A program made the position numbers and the translations under genes. Positions 17,787 through 26,876 of a DNA stretch of 64,000 bases are shown here, in pieces. The notes beneath the pieces were generated by a model. The model saw only the letters and a list, made by a program, of their open reading frames with translations. It was not told where the DNA came from and searched no databases. The stretch spans positions 496,001 to 560,000 of the forward strand of contig NZ_CP032349.1 in the NCBI RefSeq assembly GCF_005222205.1, read 5' to 3'. This stretch comes from Azospirillum brasilense (lineage in GTDB: Bacteria; Pseudomonadota; Alphaproteobacteria; Azospirillales; Azospirillaceae). The stretch's first letter is position 1. The number at the start of each line of letters is the position of its first letter.

Positions 17787-18848
17787 GTGACCGCGACCTC
17801 CTCCCAGGCCGATCGGCCGCCGCTGCCGCTTCTCGATCTCGCGCGTCTGGACGGCGGCGCCGCCGATCGCACCCTCTTCCTTTCGGACCTGCGCGCGGCC
17901 ATTCGCCGCTTCGGCGCCTTCTACGTGGCCGGACACGGGGTCGATGCCACCTTCCTCGACGCGGTCTTCGACCTGTCGCGCGCTTTCTTCACGCTGCCGG
18001 AGTGCGACAAGCTGTCCATCGAAATGGTCAATTCGCCCCATTTCCGCGGCTACACCCGCGCCGGCTGGGAGCGGACCCGCGGCCGCGCTGATTGGCGCGA
18101 GCAGCTCGACGTCGGGTCCGAGCGGGAGGCCCTGCCCTGGGGGCCCGGGTCGCCGCCCTGGGTCCGCCTGCAGGGTCCCAACCAATGGCCGGACGCCCTG
18201 CCGGACCTGCGCCCGGCGGTGCTGCGCCTGCAGGAGGAACTGACGGCGCTGTCGCGGCGCCTGTTGTCGGCCGTGGCGGTCGCCCTGCGCCTGCCCGAGG
18301 ACGCCTTCGCGCCGATCCTCACCGACCGGCCGACGCAACTCGTCAAGCTGATCCGCTATCCGGGCCATGACGCCATCGCGCCCGGTGATGGCGCATCCGA
18401 CGACGGGGAGGGGCAGGGCGTCGGGCCGCACAAGGACAGCGGCCTGCTGACGCTGGTCCTCCAGCACCGCCAGAGCGGTTTGCAGGCCGAGACGGACGGC
18501 GGCTGGGTCGATGTCCCGCCGCTTCCCGGCACCTTCGTCGTCAACGCCGGCGAACTGCTGGAACTGGCGACCAACGGCTATTTCCGCGCCGCGGTGCATC
18601 GGGTGGTGACGCCGCCGGCGGGGGTGGACCGGCTGTCGACCGCCTTTTTCCTGGGGGCCGGGCTGGACGTCCGCGTGCCGGTGCTGCCGCTGCCGGACGA
18701 TCTGGCCGCCGAGGCGCGCGGGCCGGAGCAGGACCCGCTCAACCCCCTGTTCGCGTCGGTCGGCGAGAACACGCTGAAAAGCCGCCTGCGCTCCCACCCC
18801 GATGTGGCGCGGCGCCATTACGCCGACCTCGTCGGCATTCCCGCCTGA
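17787..18848 (+). CDS. 2-oxoglutarate/Fe(II)-dependent oxygenase, isopenicillin N synthase-like
   Basis: 353 aa from a GTG start at 17787, six bases after a strong AAAGGAG. The DIOX_N domain (LPLLDLARL, FGAFYVAGHGVD) is followed by the double-stranded beta-helix core with the iron ligands H215 and D217 (GPHKDSG) and H271 (AAVHRVV), and the R282-x-S284 pair that binds the 2-oxoglutarate carboxylate. It hydroxylates or oxidatively cleaves an unknown substrate. The gene directly after it, 42 bp away, makes a sulfhydrylase, so release of sulfur from an organic sulfur compound is a reasonable guess, but a guess only. Confidence 0.85.
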   Translation: MTATSSQADRPPLPLLDLARLDGGAADRTLFLSDLRAAIRRFGAFYVAGHGVDATFLDAVFDLSRAFFTLPECDKLSIEMVNSPHFRGYTRAGWERTRGRADWREQLDVGSEREALPWGPGSPPWVRLQGPNQWPDALPDLRPAVLRLQEELTALSRRLLSAVAVALRLPEDAFAPILTDRPTQLVKLIRYPGHDAIAPGDGASDDGEGQGVGPHKDSGLLTLVLQHRQSGLQAETDGGWVDVPPLPGTFVVNAGELLELATNGYFRAAVHRVVTPPAGVDRLSTAFFLGAGLDVRVPVLPLPDDLAAEARGPEQDPLNPLFASVGENTLKSRLRSHPDVARRHYADLVGIPA

Positions 18849-18890
18849 CCGCCGTCCAACCTCCGAATTTCCGAAGAGGGAGCACTCCCG

Positions 18891-20186
18891 ATGACCGACC
18901 GTTCGCCGCGTTTCGAAACCCTGGCCATCCATGGCGGCGCTTTCCGCGCCGATCCCGTCACCGGGTCCGTCGCGGTGCCGATCCACCAGACGACCTCCTA
19001 CCAGTTCCAGGACACCGCCCACGCCCAGCGCCTGTTCGCGCTTGAGGAGCTGGGCAACATCTACAGCCGCGTCACCAACCCGACGGTCGATGCGCTGGAG
19101 CAGCGGCTCGCCGTTCTGGAGGGCGGGGCGGCGGCGGTGGCGGTCGCGTCCGGCCAGGCGGCATCCTTCTACTCGGTTCTGAATCTGGCGCAGGCCGGCG
19201 ACAACATCGTCACCTCGACCGATCTCTATGGCGGCACCTGGAACCTGTTCGCCAACACGCTGAAGCAGGTGGGCATCGAGGCGCGCTTCGTCGATCCGGC
19301 CGACCCGGAGGCTTTCCGCCGCGCCACCGACGACCGCACCCGCGCCTATTACGCGGAGACGCTGCCAAACCCGAAGCTGAACGTCTTCCCGATCCGCGAG
19401 GTCGCCGACATCGGCCGGGAACTCGGCGTGCCGCTGATCGTCGACAACACGGCGGCCCCGTTGACGGTGCGGCCCTTCGAGCATGGCGCGGCGGTGACGC
19501 TCTATTCGGCGACCAAATACATCGGCGGCCACGGCACCACCATCGGCGGCGTCCTGATCGACGGCGGCACCTTCCCGTGGGAGGCCCACGCCGCCCGTTT
19601 CCCGCTGCTGACCCAGCCCGATCCCAGCTATCACGGCGCCATCTGGACGGAGGCGGCCAAGCCGCTCGGTCCCATCGCCTACGCGCTGCGCGCCCGCGTC
19701 ACCCTGCTGCGCGACATCGGCGCGGCGCTCAGCCCGCAATCGGCCTTCCAGCTGATCCAGGGGCTGGAGACGCTGCCCCTGCGCATCCGCCAGCACAACG
19801 CCAACGCCATCCTCGTGGCGAATTACCTGAAGGCGCACGCGAAGGTGACGTCGGTCATCTTCCCCGGCCTTCAGGAGGGCGAGGCCCGGCGCCGGGCGGA
19901 CGCCTATCTGAAGGGCGGTTACGGCGCGCTGGTCGGCTTCGAGCTGGCCGGCGGTGCGGAGGCGGGCCGGCGGTTCATCGACGCGCTGAAGCTGTTCTAC
20001 CACGTCGCCAACATCGGCGACGCGCGGTCGCTCGCCATCCACCCGGCCACCACCACCCATTCCCAGCTATCGCCGGAGGATCAGCGCGCCAGCGGCGTGA
20101 CGCCCGGCTACGTCCGCCTGTCCATCGGCATCGAGCATCCGGACGACATCATCGCCGATCTGGAGCAGGCGCTGGCGGAGGCGTGA
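18891..20186 (+). CDS. metY: O-acetylhomoserine sulfhydrylase (aminocarboxypropyltransferase)
   Basis: 431 aa, Cys/Met-metabolism PLP family. The N-terminus FETLAIHGGAFRADPVTGSV and QTTSYQFQDTAHA, the long insert after NIYSRVTNPT, and SATKYIGGHGTTIGG with the PLP lysine are characteristic of MetY rather than MetB/MetC. It joins sulfide (or methanethiol) to O-acetylhomoserine to give homocysteine (or methionine). GAGGGAG precedes the ATG. It is co-directional with the oxygenase and followed by a clear intrinsic terminator, so these two form their own transcription unit. Confidence 0.92.
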   Translation: MTDRSPRFETLAIHGGAFRADPVTGSVAVPIHQTTSYQFQDTAHAQRLFALEELGNIYSRVTNPTVDALEQRLAVLEGGAAAVAVASGQAASFYSVLNLAQAGDNIVTSTDLYGGTWNLFANTLKQVGIEARFVDPADPEAFRRATDDRTRAYYAETLPNPKLNVFPIREVADIGRELGVPLIVDNTAAPLTVRPFEHGAAVTLYSATKYIGGHGTTIGGVLIDGGTFPWEAHAARFPLLTQPDPSYHGAIWTEAAKPLGPIAYALRARVTLLRDIGAALSPQSAFQLIQGLETLPLRIRQHNANAILVANYLKAHAKVTSVIFPGLQEGEARRRADAYLKGGYGALVGFELAGGAEAGRRFIDALKLFYHVANIGDARSLAIHPATTTHSQLSPEDQRASGVTPGYVRLSIGIEHPDDIIADLEQALAEA

Positions 20187-20223
20187 GGAGCGCCGCCCGA
20201 TAACCCACAGAACGCGCGGATCA

Positions 20224-20266
20224 CGGCCGGCACGTCCCTTCATCGGGCGTGCCGGCCGAAATTTTT
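20224..20266 (+). terminator. Intrinsic terminator after metY
   Basis: An 11-bp perfect stem, CGGCCGGCACG at 20224-20234 with CGTGCCGGCCG at 20248-20258, a 13-base loop, then AAATTTTT. This is a textbook rho-independent terminator for the oxygenase-metY unit. Confidence 0.85.
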
Positions 20267-20305
20267 ACAGGCATGCATATTTCTGTATGCGTACAAACAC
20301 TACTG

Positions 20306-20327
20306 TGTGACTATGTTTATAGTCACA
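20306..20327. promoter_or_regulatory. Palindromic operator candidate upstream of the sulfur-uptake operon
   Basis: Perfect 9-bp arms TGTGACTAT (20306-20314) and ATAGTCACA (20319-20327) around GTTT. It lies in an AT-rich block 100-120 bp before the first gene of the operon. The outer TGTGA/TCACA look CRP-like, but the 12-base spacing does not fit CRP. Likely a regulator site, or a leader hairpin. Confidence 0.5.
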
Positions 20328-20425
20328 TAAAGCGAAACAGAGACGTGAAATATCGGTTTCGGACCCGCCGCGGGTGCTCAGCCCGCCGCTTCGTCCGCAA
20401 GACCGATCAGCCCCGGAGGTTTCCG

Positions 20426-22072
20426 ATGGCCAACGCGCCCGGCGCTCCCGCCAACCCATCCGCTTCATCTCTTGAATTCGACGCCCACCTTGAGGCCGAC
20501 GTCCTCGTTCTGGGCGGCGGCCCCGCCGGCACTTGGGCGGCCATCGCCGCCGCAACCGCCGGTGCCCGCACCGTCCTGGCCGACAAGGGCTTCTGCGGCA
20601 CGTCCGGCGCCACCGCAGCGTCGGGAACCACGCTGTGGTACGTCGACCCCGACCCGGCCAAGCGCGCGGCGGCCAAGGCGGCGCGCGAGGGGCTCGGCGG
20701 TCATCTGGCCGATCACGGCTGGATGGACCGCGTGCTCGACCGCACCCATGCGGCGGTCGGCCAGCTGGCCGACTGGGGCTATCCCTTCCCGCGCGACGCC
20801 GATGGGCGTGACCGCCGCGTGTCGGTGCAGGGGCCGGAATACATGCGGCTGATGCGCCGCCGGGTGAAACAGGCCGGCGTGACCATCCTCGACCATTGCC
20901 CGGCGTTGGAGCTGCTGGTCGATGACGGCGGCGCCGTGGCCGGCGCGGCCGGTGTGCGGCGGCAGAAGGGGGGCGGCTGGGCCGTCCGGGCGAAGGCGGT
21001 GGTCATCGCCACCGGCGGCTGCGCCTTCCTCAGCAAGGCGCTCGGCTGCAACGTGCTGACCGGCGACGGGTTGCTGATGGCGGCGGAGGCCGGGGCCGAC
21101 CTGTCGGGAATGGAGTTCTCCAACGCCTACGCCATCGCCCCGGCCTTCGGGTCGGTGACCAAGACCTTGCTCTATCAGTGGGCCAGCTTCACGCGGGCAG
21201 ACGGCGCGGTCATTCCGGGCGCCGCGTCCAAGGGGGGCCGTTCGGTCATCGCGCGGGTCCTGGCGACCGAGCCGGTCTACGCCCGCCTCGACCGGGCCGA
21301 ACCGGAGCTGTCGGCGGCGATGCGCCAGGCCCAGCCGAACTTCTTCCTGCCCTTCGACCGCGTCGGCATCGACCCCTTCACCCAGCGCTTCCCGGTGACC
21401 CTGCGGCTGGAGGGCACGGTGCGCGGCACCGGCGGCCTGCGGCTGGTGAACGAGCGCTGCGCCACCGCGGTGCCCGGCCTGTTCGCCGCGGGGGACGCCG
21501 CGACGCGCGAGCCGATCTGCGGCGGCTTCACCGGCGGCGGCAGCCACAACGCCGCCTGGGCGATGTCGAGCGGCCATTGGGCCGGGCAGGGCGCCGCCGA
21601 CCATGCCCGCGCCCTGGGGAACGGGGCTCGCGCGCTGCGGCGGGCCGGCGGCGCCGGACTGGGCGAGGGGCGCGGCGCGGCAATCGACGCCGGGGCGCTG
21701 ACCCGCGCCGTCCAGGCCGAGGTCTTCCCCTACCACATCAACTATTTCCGCACGGAGGAAGGGCTAACCGGCGCGCTCACCCGGCTGGACCGGCTGTGGA
21801 GCGACGCCGCCGGAGCCGCGCCGTCCTCGGCCGACGACTCCCTGCGCGTGCGGGAGGCCGCGGCGATGCTGGCGACGGCCCGTTGGATGTACCGGTCGGC
21901 GCTGGCGCGCACGGAATCGCGCGGCATGCACCGCCGCCTCGACCACGCCGCCCTCGATCCGGCGCAGCGCCATCTGCTGACGGTCGGAGGGCTGGACGAG
22001 GTCCATGTCTCCGCCCGTCCGGCGCCGCTCCATCCAGATCCGGTTGGGGCGAAGCGGGAGCTGGCCGCATGA
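20426..22072 (+). CDS. FAD-dependent oxidoreductase, fumarate reductase/AprA-like flavoprotein
   Basis: 548 aa. The FAD Rossmann motif VLGGGPAGTWAAIAA starts at residue 28; GTSGATAASGTTLW, a central VVIATGGCAFLS stretch and a C-terminal GLFAAGDAATREPICGGFTG flavin-binding motif mark the FAD_binding_2 family. The start at 20426 follows CGGAGG. The gene overlaps a two-cluster ferredoxin by four bases; this flavoprotein plus ferredoxin pairing resembles AprAB (APS reductase), although true AprA identity cannot be claimed. First gene of a seven-gene operon with a sulfonate/taurine-type importer, so it probably processes an imported sulfur compound in the cytoplasm. Confidence 0.82.
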   Translation: MANAPGAPANPSASSLEFDAHLEADVLVLGGGPAGTWAAIAAATAGARTVLADKGFCGTSGATAASGTTLWYVDPDPAKRAAAKAAREGLGGHLADHGWMDRVLDRTHAAVGQLADWGYPFPRDADGRDRRVSVQGPEYMRLMRRRVKQAGVTILDHCPALELLVDDGGAVAGAAGVRRQKGGGWAVRAKAVVIATGGCAFLSKALGCNVLTGDGLLMAAEAGADLSGMEFSNAYAIAPAFGSVTKTLLYQWASFTRADGAVIPGAASKGGRSVIARVLATEPVYARLDRAEPELSAAMRQAQPNFFLPFDRVGIDPFTQRFPVTLRLEGTVRGTGGLRLVNERCATAVPGLFAAGDAATREPICGGFTGGGSHNAAWAMSSGHWAGQGAADHARALGNGARALRRAGGAGLGEGRGAAIDAGALTRAVQAEVFPYHINYFRTEEGLTGALTRLDRLWSDAAGAAPSSADDSLRVREAAAMLATARWMYRSALARTESRGMHRRLDHAALDPAQRHLLTVGGLDEVHVSARPAPLHPDPVGAKRELAA

Positions 22073-22407
22073 TCGAGCTGATCAGTCCGACCCGCTGCAC
22101 CGGCTGCAACATCTGCGTCGCCATTTGCCCGATGGACGTGTTCCAGGCGGCGAGCGGGCAAGCCAAGGGGGCCGCGCCCGCCATCGCCCGGCAGTCCGAC
22201 TGCCAGACCTGCTTCCTGTGCGAAGCCCATTGCCCCGACGACGCCCTCTATGTCGCCCCCGACGCCGAGACGGTGACCGGGATCGCCGAGGAGGCGGTGG
22301 CCGCCGCCGGCCTCTTCGGCAGCTACCGCCGCGCCATCGGCTGGAGCGACGGCCATCGCGACAACCGTTCCGCCGACCAGACCTTCCGGCTGCTGGCGCC
22401 CCATTGA
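22069..22407 (+). CDS. 4Fe-4S dicluster ferredoxin
   Basis: 112 aa. Two full cluster motifs: C10-x2-C13-x2-C16-x3-C20-Pro and C45-x2-C48-x2-C51-x3-C55-Pro. The C-terminal half (about 50 residues, ending DQTFRLLAPH) has no further cysteines and resembles the tail of AprB-like subunits. It overlaps the flavoprotein gene by four bases (ATGA), so it is very likely its electron-transfer partner. Confidence 0.88.
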   Translation: MIELISPTRCTGCNICVAICPMDVFQAASGQAKGAAPAIARQSDCQTCFLCEAHCPDDALYVAPDAETVTGIAEEAVAAAGLFGSYRRAIGWSDGHRDNRSADQTFRLLAPH

Positions 22408-22441
22408 GCGCCCGGCCGCACCCGACAGGAGTCCTCAGACC

Positions 22442-23503
22442 ATGACCGTGTTCGATCCATCCGCTGTACGCCTCAGCCGCCGCCGTCTGCTGGCGGGCGC
22501 GGCGGTGACCGCCGGCGCCGTGACCGCCGGTGCCTTGGCTGCCGCGCCGCTATGGGCCGGCCCCGCGCGCGCCGCGGCGGCCAAGGCGACGCTGGCCTAT
22601 GGCAGCACCGGCTACACCTGGGCCGTGCCCTTCGTCGCCGAGGCCGCCGGCACCTGGGCCGAGGCGGGCTTCGACCTCAACACCATGGAGTTCGAGAGCG
22701 GGCGCGATTCGATGCAGGCGCTGCTCGCCGGCTCCGCCGATTTCTCCGCCTCGACCGACACGCCGGTGGTGTTCGCGGTGCTGCAGGGGCTGCGCCCGCT
22801 GATCCTGGTGAATTACAGCCGCTATTCGCGCGACATGAAGATCGTCGTGCGCAAGGACGCCGGCATCGACCCGGCCAAGCCGGCCAGCCTGAAGGGCCGC
22901 CGGATCGCCACCCGCGTCGGCACGTCCGGCCAGTACATGCTGGCGAAGTATCTGGAGTTCGCCGGGCTGGCGCAGAGCGACGTCGAGGTCGTCGACCTCA
23001 CCCCGAACAACATGACCTCCGCCCTGGTGCGCGGCGACATCGACGGCTTCGCCTGGAGCAGCCAGTCGGCGGCGGTGGCGGAGCGCCAATCGGGCGGCAA
23101 GACCGCGGTGATGACCCAGGACGGGCTGGAGAAATTCTTCCAGAGCCATCAGCTCCTGCTGACCACGGAGAAGGTGGTGAAGGAGAAGCCGGAACTGGTC
23201 GCCGGCGCCATCAAAGCGCTGCAGGCAGCGGAACGGCGGATTCACGCCGACGGCGGCTGGGCCGACCTGATCGCGCGGCGCATCCACACCCCGCCCAAGG
23301 AGATCCTGGAGGCGACGTCCGAATTCACCTTCAAGATCGCCTTCGACGACCGCTTCCTCGACGATCTGGTGGCGGAGGCGGAGTGGGCCATCGCCGCCGG
23401 CCTCGCCAAGCGTCCGGCCGGCGACCTGCGCGCCCTGTTCCGCGGCCTGATCGTCGACTCGCCGCTGAAGGCGGTGGCGCCCGACCGGGTCACCCTGACA
23501 TGA
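22442..23503 (+). CDS. ABC transporter substrate-binding protein, NitT/TauT (sulfonate/nitrate/taurine) type
   Basis: 353 aa. Tat signal SRRRLLAG followed by an Ala-rich hydrophobic core and GPARAAA. The mature part (FVAEAAGTWAEAGFDLNTME, AGSADFSASTDTPVVFAVLQ, GRRIATRVGTSGQYMLAKYL) is typical of SsuA/TauA-like binding proteins. It delivers a small anion, often a sulfonate, to the permease at 24306. It overlaps the ATPase gene by four bases. Confidence 0.88.
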   Translation: MTVFDPSAVRLSRRRLLAGAAVTAGAVTAGALAAAPLWAGPARAAAAKATLAYGSTGYTWAVPFVAEAAGTWAEAGFDLNTMEFESGRDSMQALLAGSADFSASTDTPVVFAVLQGLRPLILVNYSRYSRDMKIVVRKDAGIDPAKPASLKGRRIATRVGTSGQYMLAKYLEFAGLAQSDVEVVDLTPNNMTSALVRGDIDGFAWSSQSAAVAERQSGGKTAVMTQDGLEKFFQSHQLLLTTEKVVKEKPELVAGAIKALQAAERRIHADGGWADLIARRIHTPPKEILEATSEFTFKIAFDDRFLDDLVAEAEWAIAAGLAKRPAGDLRALFRGLIVDSPLKAVAPDRVTLT

Positions 23504-24309
23504 GCGGGCCGCTGATCGCTTTCGACCGCGTGTCGCAGATCTACGCGGCCCGCGACGGGTCGCCGGTCTGGGCGCTGCGCGACGTGTCGCTGACGGTGGA
23601 GGCCAGCGAGTTCGTCTGCCTGATCGGCCCGTCCGGCTGCGGCAAGTCCACGCTGATCCACCTGCTCGCCGGCTTCCTGACGCCGACCTCGGGGGACGTA
23701 CGCTTCCGCGGCCGGCCGCTGGCCGGGCCGGGGCCGGAGCGCGGCGTGGTGTTCCAGGAATACGCCCTGTTCGCCTGGATGACCGCGCGGCAGAACGTCG
23801 AGTTCGGCCTGCGCATGCAGCGCGTCTCCGCCCCCATCCGGCGCCGCCGGGCGCTGGAGGCGCTGGATCGGGTCGGGCTGCGCCACGCCGCCGACCGCTA
23901 CCCGCACGAGCTGTCGGGCGGCATGCGCCAGCGCGTTGCCGTCGCCCGCGCCCTGGTGGTGGAGCCGGAGGTGGTGCTGATGGACGAGCCCTTCGCCGCC
24001 GTCGACGCCATGACCCGCACCACCCTGCAGGAGGACCTGCTGCGGCTGTGGCGGGAGACCGGGGTGTCGGTCCTGTTCGTCACCCACAACATCGACGAGG
24101 CGGTCTTCCTCGCCCAGCGGGTGGTGGTGATGGGGGCCGGGCCGGGCGTCATCCGCGAGGATCTGACCGTCGATCTGCCCTATCCGCGCGACCGCGGGTC
24201 GGCGGACTTCGGTCGGGAATACGCCCGCATCGCCGCGGCGCTGGCCCGCGGCAGCCAAAAGGCCGGCGGACCCGATGGCGGGACCGATGGCGAACGGAGG
24301 GCCGCGTGA
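23500..24309 (+). CDS. ABC transporter ATP-binding protein, SsuB/TauB-like
   Basis: 269 aa. Walker A GPSGCGKST, Q-loop VFQEYALFAWMT, signature LSGGMRQR, Walker B VVLMDEPFAAVD, H-loop FVTHNIDEAV. The length and motifs match the nitrate/sulfonate/taurine ATPase subfamily. Coupled by four-base overlaps to the binding protein before it and the permease after it. Confidence 0.9.
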   Translation: MSGPLIAFDRVSQIYAARDGSPVWALRDVSLTVEASEFVCLIGPSGCGKSTLIHLLAGFLTPTSGDVRFRGRPLAGPGPERGVVFQEYALFAWMTARQNVEFGLRMQRVSAPIRRRRALEALDRVGLRHAADRYPHELSGGMRQRVAVARALVVEPEVVLMDEPFAAVDAMTRTTLQEDLLRLWRETGVSVLFVTHNIDEAVFLAQRVVVMGAGPGVIREDLTVDLPYPRDRGSADFGREYARIAAALARGSQKAGGPDGGTDGERRAA

Positions 24310-25199
24310 CCGCGACGACGGAAGGCATGACCGGCAATCGCCGCGCCACCCCCCGGCGCCCGGCGGCGGAGACGCCGTCCGACGGCGCCGCCTTCGCTGA
24401 GGAATTCCGCCGCGCCCACCGCCGTGGCCGGCGGCGGGCGGCGTGGCTGCGCGCCCTGCTGAACGTGACGGGCATCCTGCTGTTCCTGGCGGTCTGGGAG
24501 GCGGTGCCGCGGCTCGGCACCTGGGTCAATCCGGTGCTGCTGCCGCCGCCGTCGGTGGTGTTCGACACCTTCGTCCCGATGCTGCTGTCCGGCGAGATTC
24601 CGGCCAACATCCTGGTCAGCCTGCGCCGGGCGGCGCTCGGCTTCGCCATCGCGACGGCGACCGGCGTGACCGCCGGGCTGCTGACCGCGCGCATCGGCTT
24701 GCTGCACCATGTCAGCGAGCCGATCCTGCACGGCTTCCGCTCCGTCCCCTCCATCGCGCTGGTGCCGCTGTCGGTGCTGTGGTTCGGCATCGGGGAAGGG
24801 TCGAAGGTGGCGCTGGTCGCCTGGGGCAGCTTCTTCCCGATCTGGATCACCACCTTCATCGGCGTGCGCGACGTGCCGGCGGCCTATCTGCGCTCCGCCG
24901 CCTGCCTGGGGGCGGGGCGGCTGGCGACGCTGCTGCTGGTGGTTCTGCCGGCGGCGCTGCCGATGATCCTGGCGGGCCTGCGGCAGGGCATCGCCGTCTC
25001 GCTGATCCTGCTGGTCGCCGCCGAGCTGTCGGGCGCGCGGGAGGGCATCGCCTACATGATGTCCACCGGCCACCAGATGTTCCGCGTCGACATCATGCTG
25101 ATCGGGCTGGTGCTGCTCGGCACCTTCGGCTTCATCGCCGACCGCCTGTTCGTGGCGCTGATCCGTCGCCTGTTCCCCTGGTACACCACCGCCTCCTGA
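24306..25199 (+). CDS. ABC transporter permease, SsuC/TauC-like
   Basis: 297 aa from the GTG at 24306, which overlaps the ATPase stop (GTGA) and has GGAGGG five bases upstream. A basic, Arg-rich head of about 45 residues precedes the first membrane helix (LLNVTGILLFLAVWEAV). The core has RSVPSIALVPLSVLWFGIGE and the EAA loop VPAAYLRSAACLGAGRLATL, typical of SsuC/TauC. It forms the channel of the sulfonate-type importer. Confidence 0.9.
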   Translation: MTATTEGMTGNRRATPRRPAAETPSDGAAFAEEFRRAHRRGRRRAAWLRALLNVTGILLFLAVWEAVPRLGTWVNPVLLPPPSVVFDTFVPMLLSGEIPANILVSLRRAALGFAIATATGVTAGLLTARIGLLHHVSEPILHGFRSVPSIALVPLSVLWFGIGEGSKVALVAWGSFFPIWITTFIGVRDVPAAYLRSAACLGAGRLATLLLVVLPAALPMILAGLRQGIAVSLILLVAAELSGAREGIAYMMSTGHQMFRVDIMLIGLVLLGTFGFIADRLFVALIRRLFPWYTTAS

Positions 25200-25208
25200 G
25201 GGCTGCCG

Positions 25209-26876
25209 ATGAGCGAACCGACCCTGATCCTGCGCAACGCGCGGGCCATCACCTTCGATCCGGCCCGGCCACGCGCCAGCGCGGTGGCGCTGGCCGGCGA
25301 CCGCATCCTCGCCGTCGGCGGGGAGGAGGTGACCGGACTCGCCACCGCATCGACCGAAGTGATCGACCTCGGCGGGGCGACTCTGATCCCCGGCTTCAAC
25401 GACGCCCACGCCCACATGGAGCGCGAGGGGCTGAAACGCCTGCGCCCCTCGCTGGCCGGCGCGCGCAGCGTCGGCGACATCCTGGAGCGGGTGCGGGCGG
25501 TGGCGGCGGAAACGCCGCCCGGCCAGTGGATCGTCACCATGCCGATCGGCACGCCGCCCTTCTTCTTCGACGGCGCCGCCAGCCTTGCGGAGGGGCGGCC
25601 ACCGGACCGGCACGAGCTGGACCGCGCCGCGCCGGACCATCCCGTCCACATCCCCGGCGTGTTCGGCAACTGGGGCAAGCCGCCGGGGCACAGCGTCCTG
25701 AACAGCCGGGCGCTGGCGCTGAACGGCATCACGGCAGCGACCGTGCCGACCTGTTCGGGCGTCGAGATCCTGAAGGACGCCGACGGCGAGCCGACCGGCG
25801 TCATCGTCGAGCGCAACAGCCGCCCGACCGTCGAGTTCGACCTGCTGCCGGCGGTTCCCCGCTTCGGCTTTGCCGAACGGCTGGAGGGGGTGCGGCTGTC
25901 CCAACGGCTCTACAACGCCCAGGGCACCACCAGCGTCTATGAAGGGCATGGCTCGGCGCCGCAGACCATCTCGGTCTACCGCCGCCTGTGGGAGCTGGGG
26001 GAACTGACCGTGCGGGTCGGGCTGGTGGTCAGCCCGAGCTGGGCCGACATCGCCGAGGCCCGGCGCGCCATGCGCGACTGGCTGGCCCACGCCCGCGGCG
26101 CCGGGCTGGGCGACCCCTGGCTGAGGCTGTCGGGCGTCCACATCGCCTATGGCGGCGATCCGGCGGTGGCCTGCTGCGCCCGCGCCAACCTGCCGGACAC
26201 CGGCTGGTCGGGCTTCGTCGAACAGGCGCTGACCCCCGCCGACTTCCGCGAGGCCTGCCTCCTGGCCGCCGAGCACGACCTGCGCCTGCACACCATCGTC
26301 AGCGACAAGCTGCACGAGGTGGTGCCGGTGCTGGAGGCGGTGAACGAACGCCACGGGCTGGCCGGGCGGCGCTGGGTGATCGAGCACATCGGCCGCGCCC
26401 GGCTGGCCGATCTGGAGGCGCTGAAGCGCCTCGATGTGCTGGTGACGACCATCCCGACCTATTTCCTGTGGAAGGGCGGGGCCTCTTATCTGGACGAGCC
26501 GGACGGCGGCGATCTGGTGGTGCCGCACGCCCATCTGCTGCGGCTGGGCATCCCGACCGCCATCGCCACCGACAACATTCCCTACGACCCCTTCTTCACC
26601 CTGTGGACGGTCTGCAACCGGCGCGAACGGACCAGCGGCCGGGTGATCGGTCCCGACCAGCGGCTGGACGCCGAGACGGCCCTGCGCCTGTTCACCGTGG
26701 CGGGCGCCGCCCTGACCTTCGACGAGGGCTGGAAGGGGCCGCTGCGTCCCGGCTTCGCCGCCGACCTCGCCGTGCTGTCGGAGGACCCCACCGCCATCGA
26801 CCCGGACCGGTTGCGCGACCTGCGCTGCCGCCTGACCGTGGCCGGCGGGCGGATCGTCCATCGCGAGGGGGTATGA
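25209..26876 (+). CDS. Amidohydrolase family protein (YtcJ-like)
   Basis: 555 aa. The amidohydrolase-3 layout is visible: the beta-sandwich start LILRNARAITFDPARP, the first metal histidines in GFNDAHAHMER, HNSR-type loops, LHTIVSDKLHE, a late metal region VIEHIGRARL and TAIATDNIPYDPF, then AALTFDEGWKGPLRPGFAADLAVL. These enzymes hydrolyse amide or related bonds on diverse substrates. It starts 9 bp after the permease stop behind GAGGG, so it acts on what the importer brings in. The substrate is unknown. Confidence 0.85.
   Translation: MSEPTLILRNARAITFDPARPRASAVALAGDRILAVGGEEVTGLATASTEVIDLGGATLIPGFNDAHAHMEREGLKRLRPSLAGARSVGDILERVRAVAAETPPGQWIVTMPIGTPPFFFDGAASLAEGRPPDRHELDRAAPDHPVHIPGVFGNWGKPPGHSVLNSRALALNGITAATVPTCSGVEILKDADGEPTGVIVERNSRPTVEFDLLPAVPRFGFAERLEGVRLSQRLYNAQGTTSVYEGHGSAPQTISVYRRLWELGELTVRVGLVVSPSWADIAEARRAMRDWLAHARGAGLGDPWLRLSGVHIAYGGDPAVACCARANLPDTGWSGFVEQALTPADFREACLLAAEHDLRLHTIVSDKLHEVVPVLEAVNERHGLAGRRWVIEHIGRARLADLEALKRLDVLVTTIPTYFLWKGGASYLDEPDGGDLVVPHAHLLRLGIPTAIATDNIPYDPFFTLWTVCNRRERTSGRVIGPDQRLDAETALRLFTVAGAALTFDEGWKGPLRPGFAADLAVLSEDPTAIDPDRLRDLRCRLTVAGGRIVHREGV

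Noticed and set aside
20306..20327. A CRP (cAMP receptor) site
   Set aside because: TGTGA and TCACA are present, but the spacing is 12 bases instead of 6, so it does not fit CRP. It is kept only as an unassigned palindrome.
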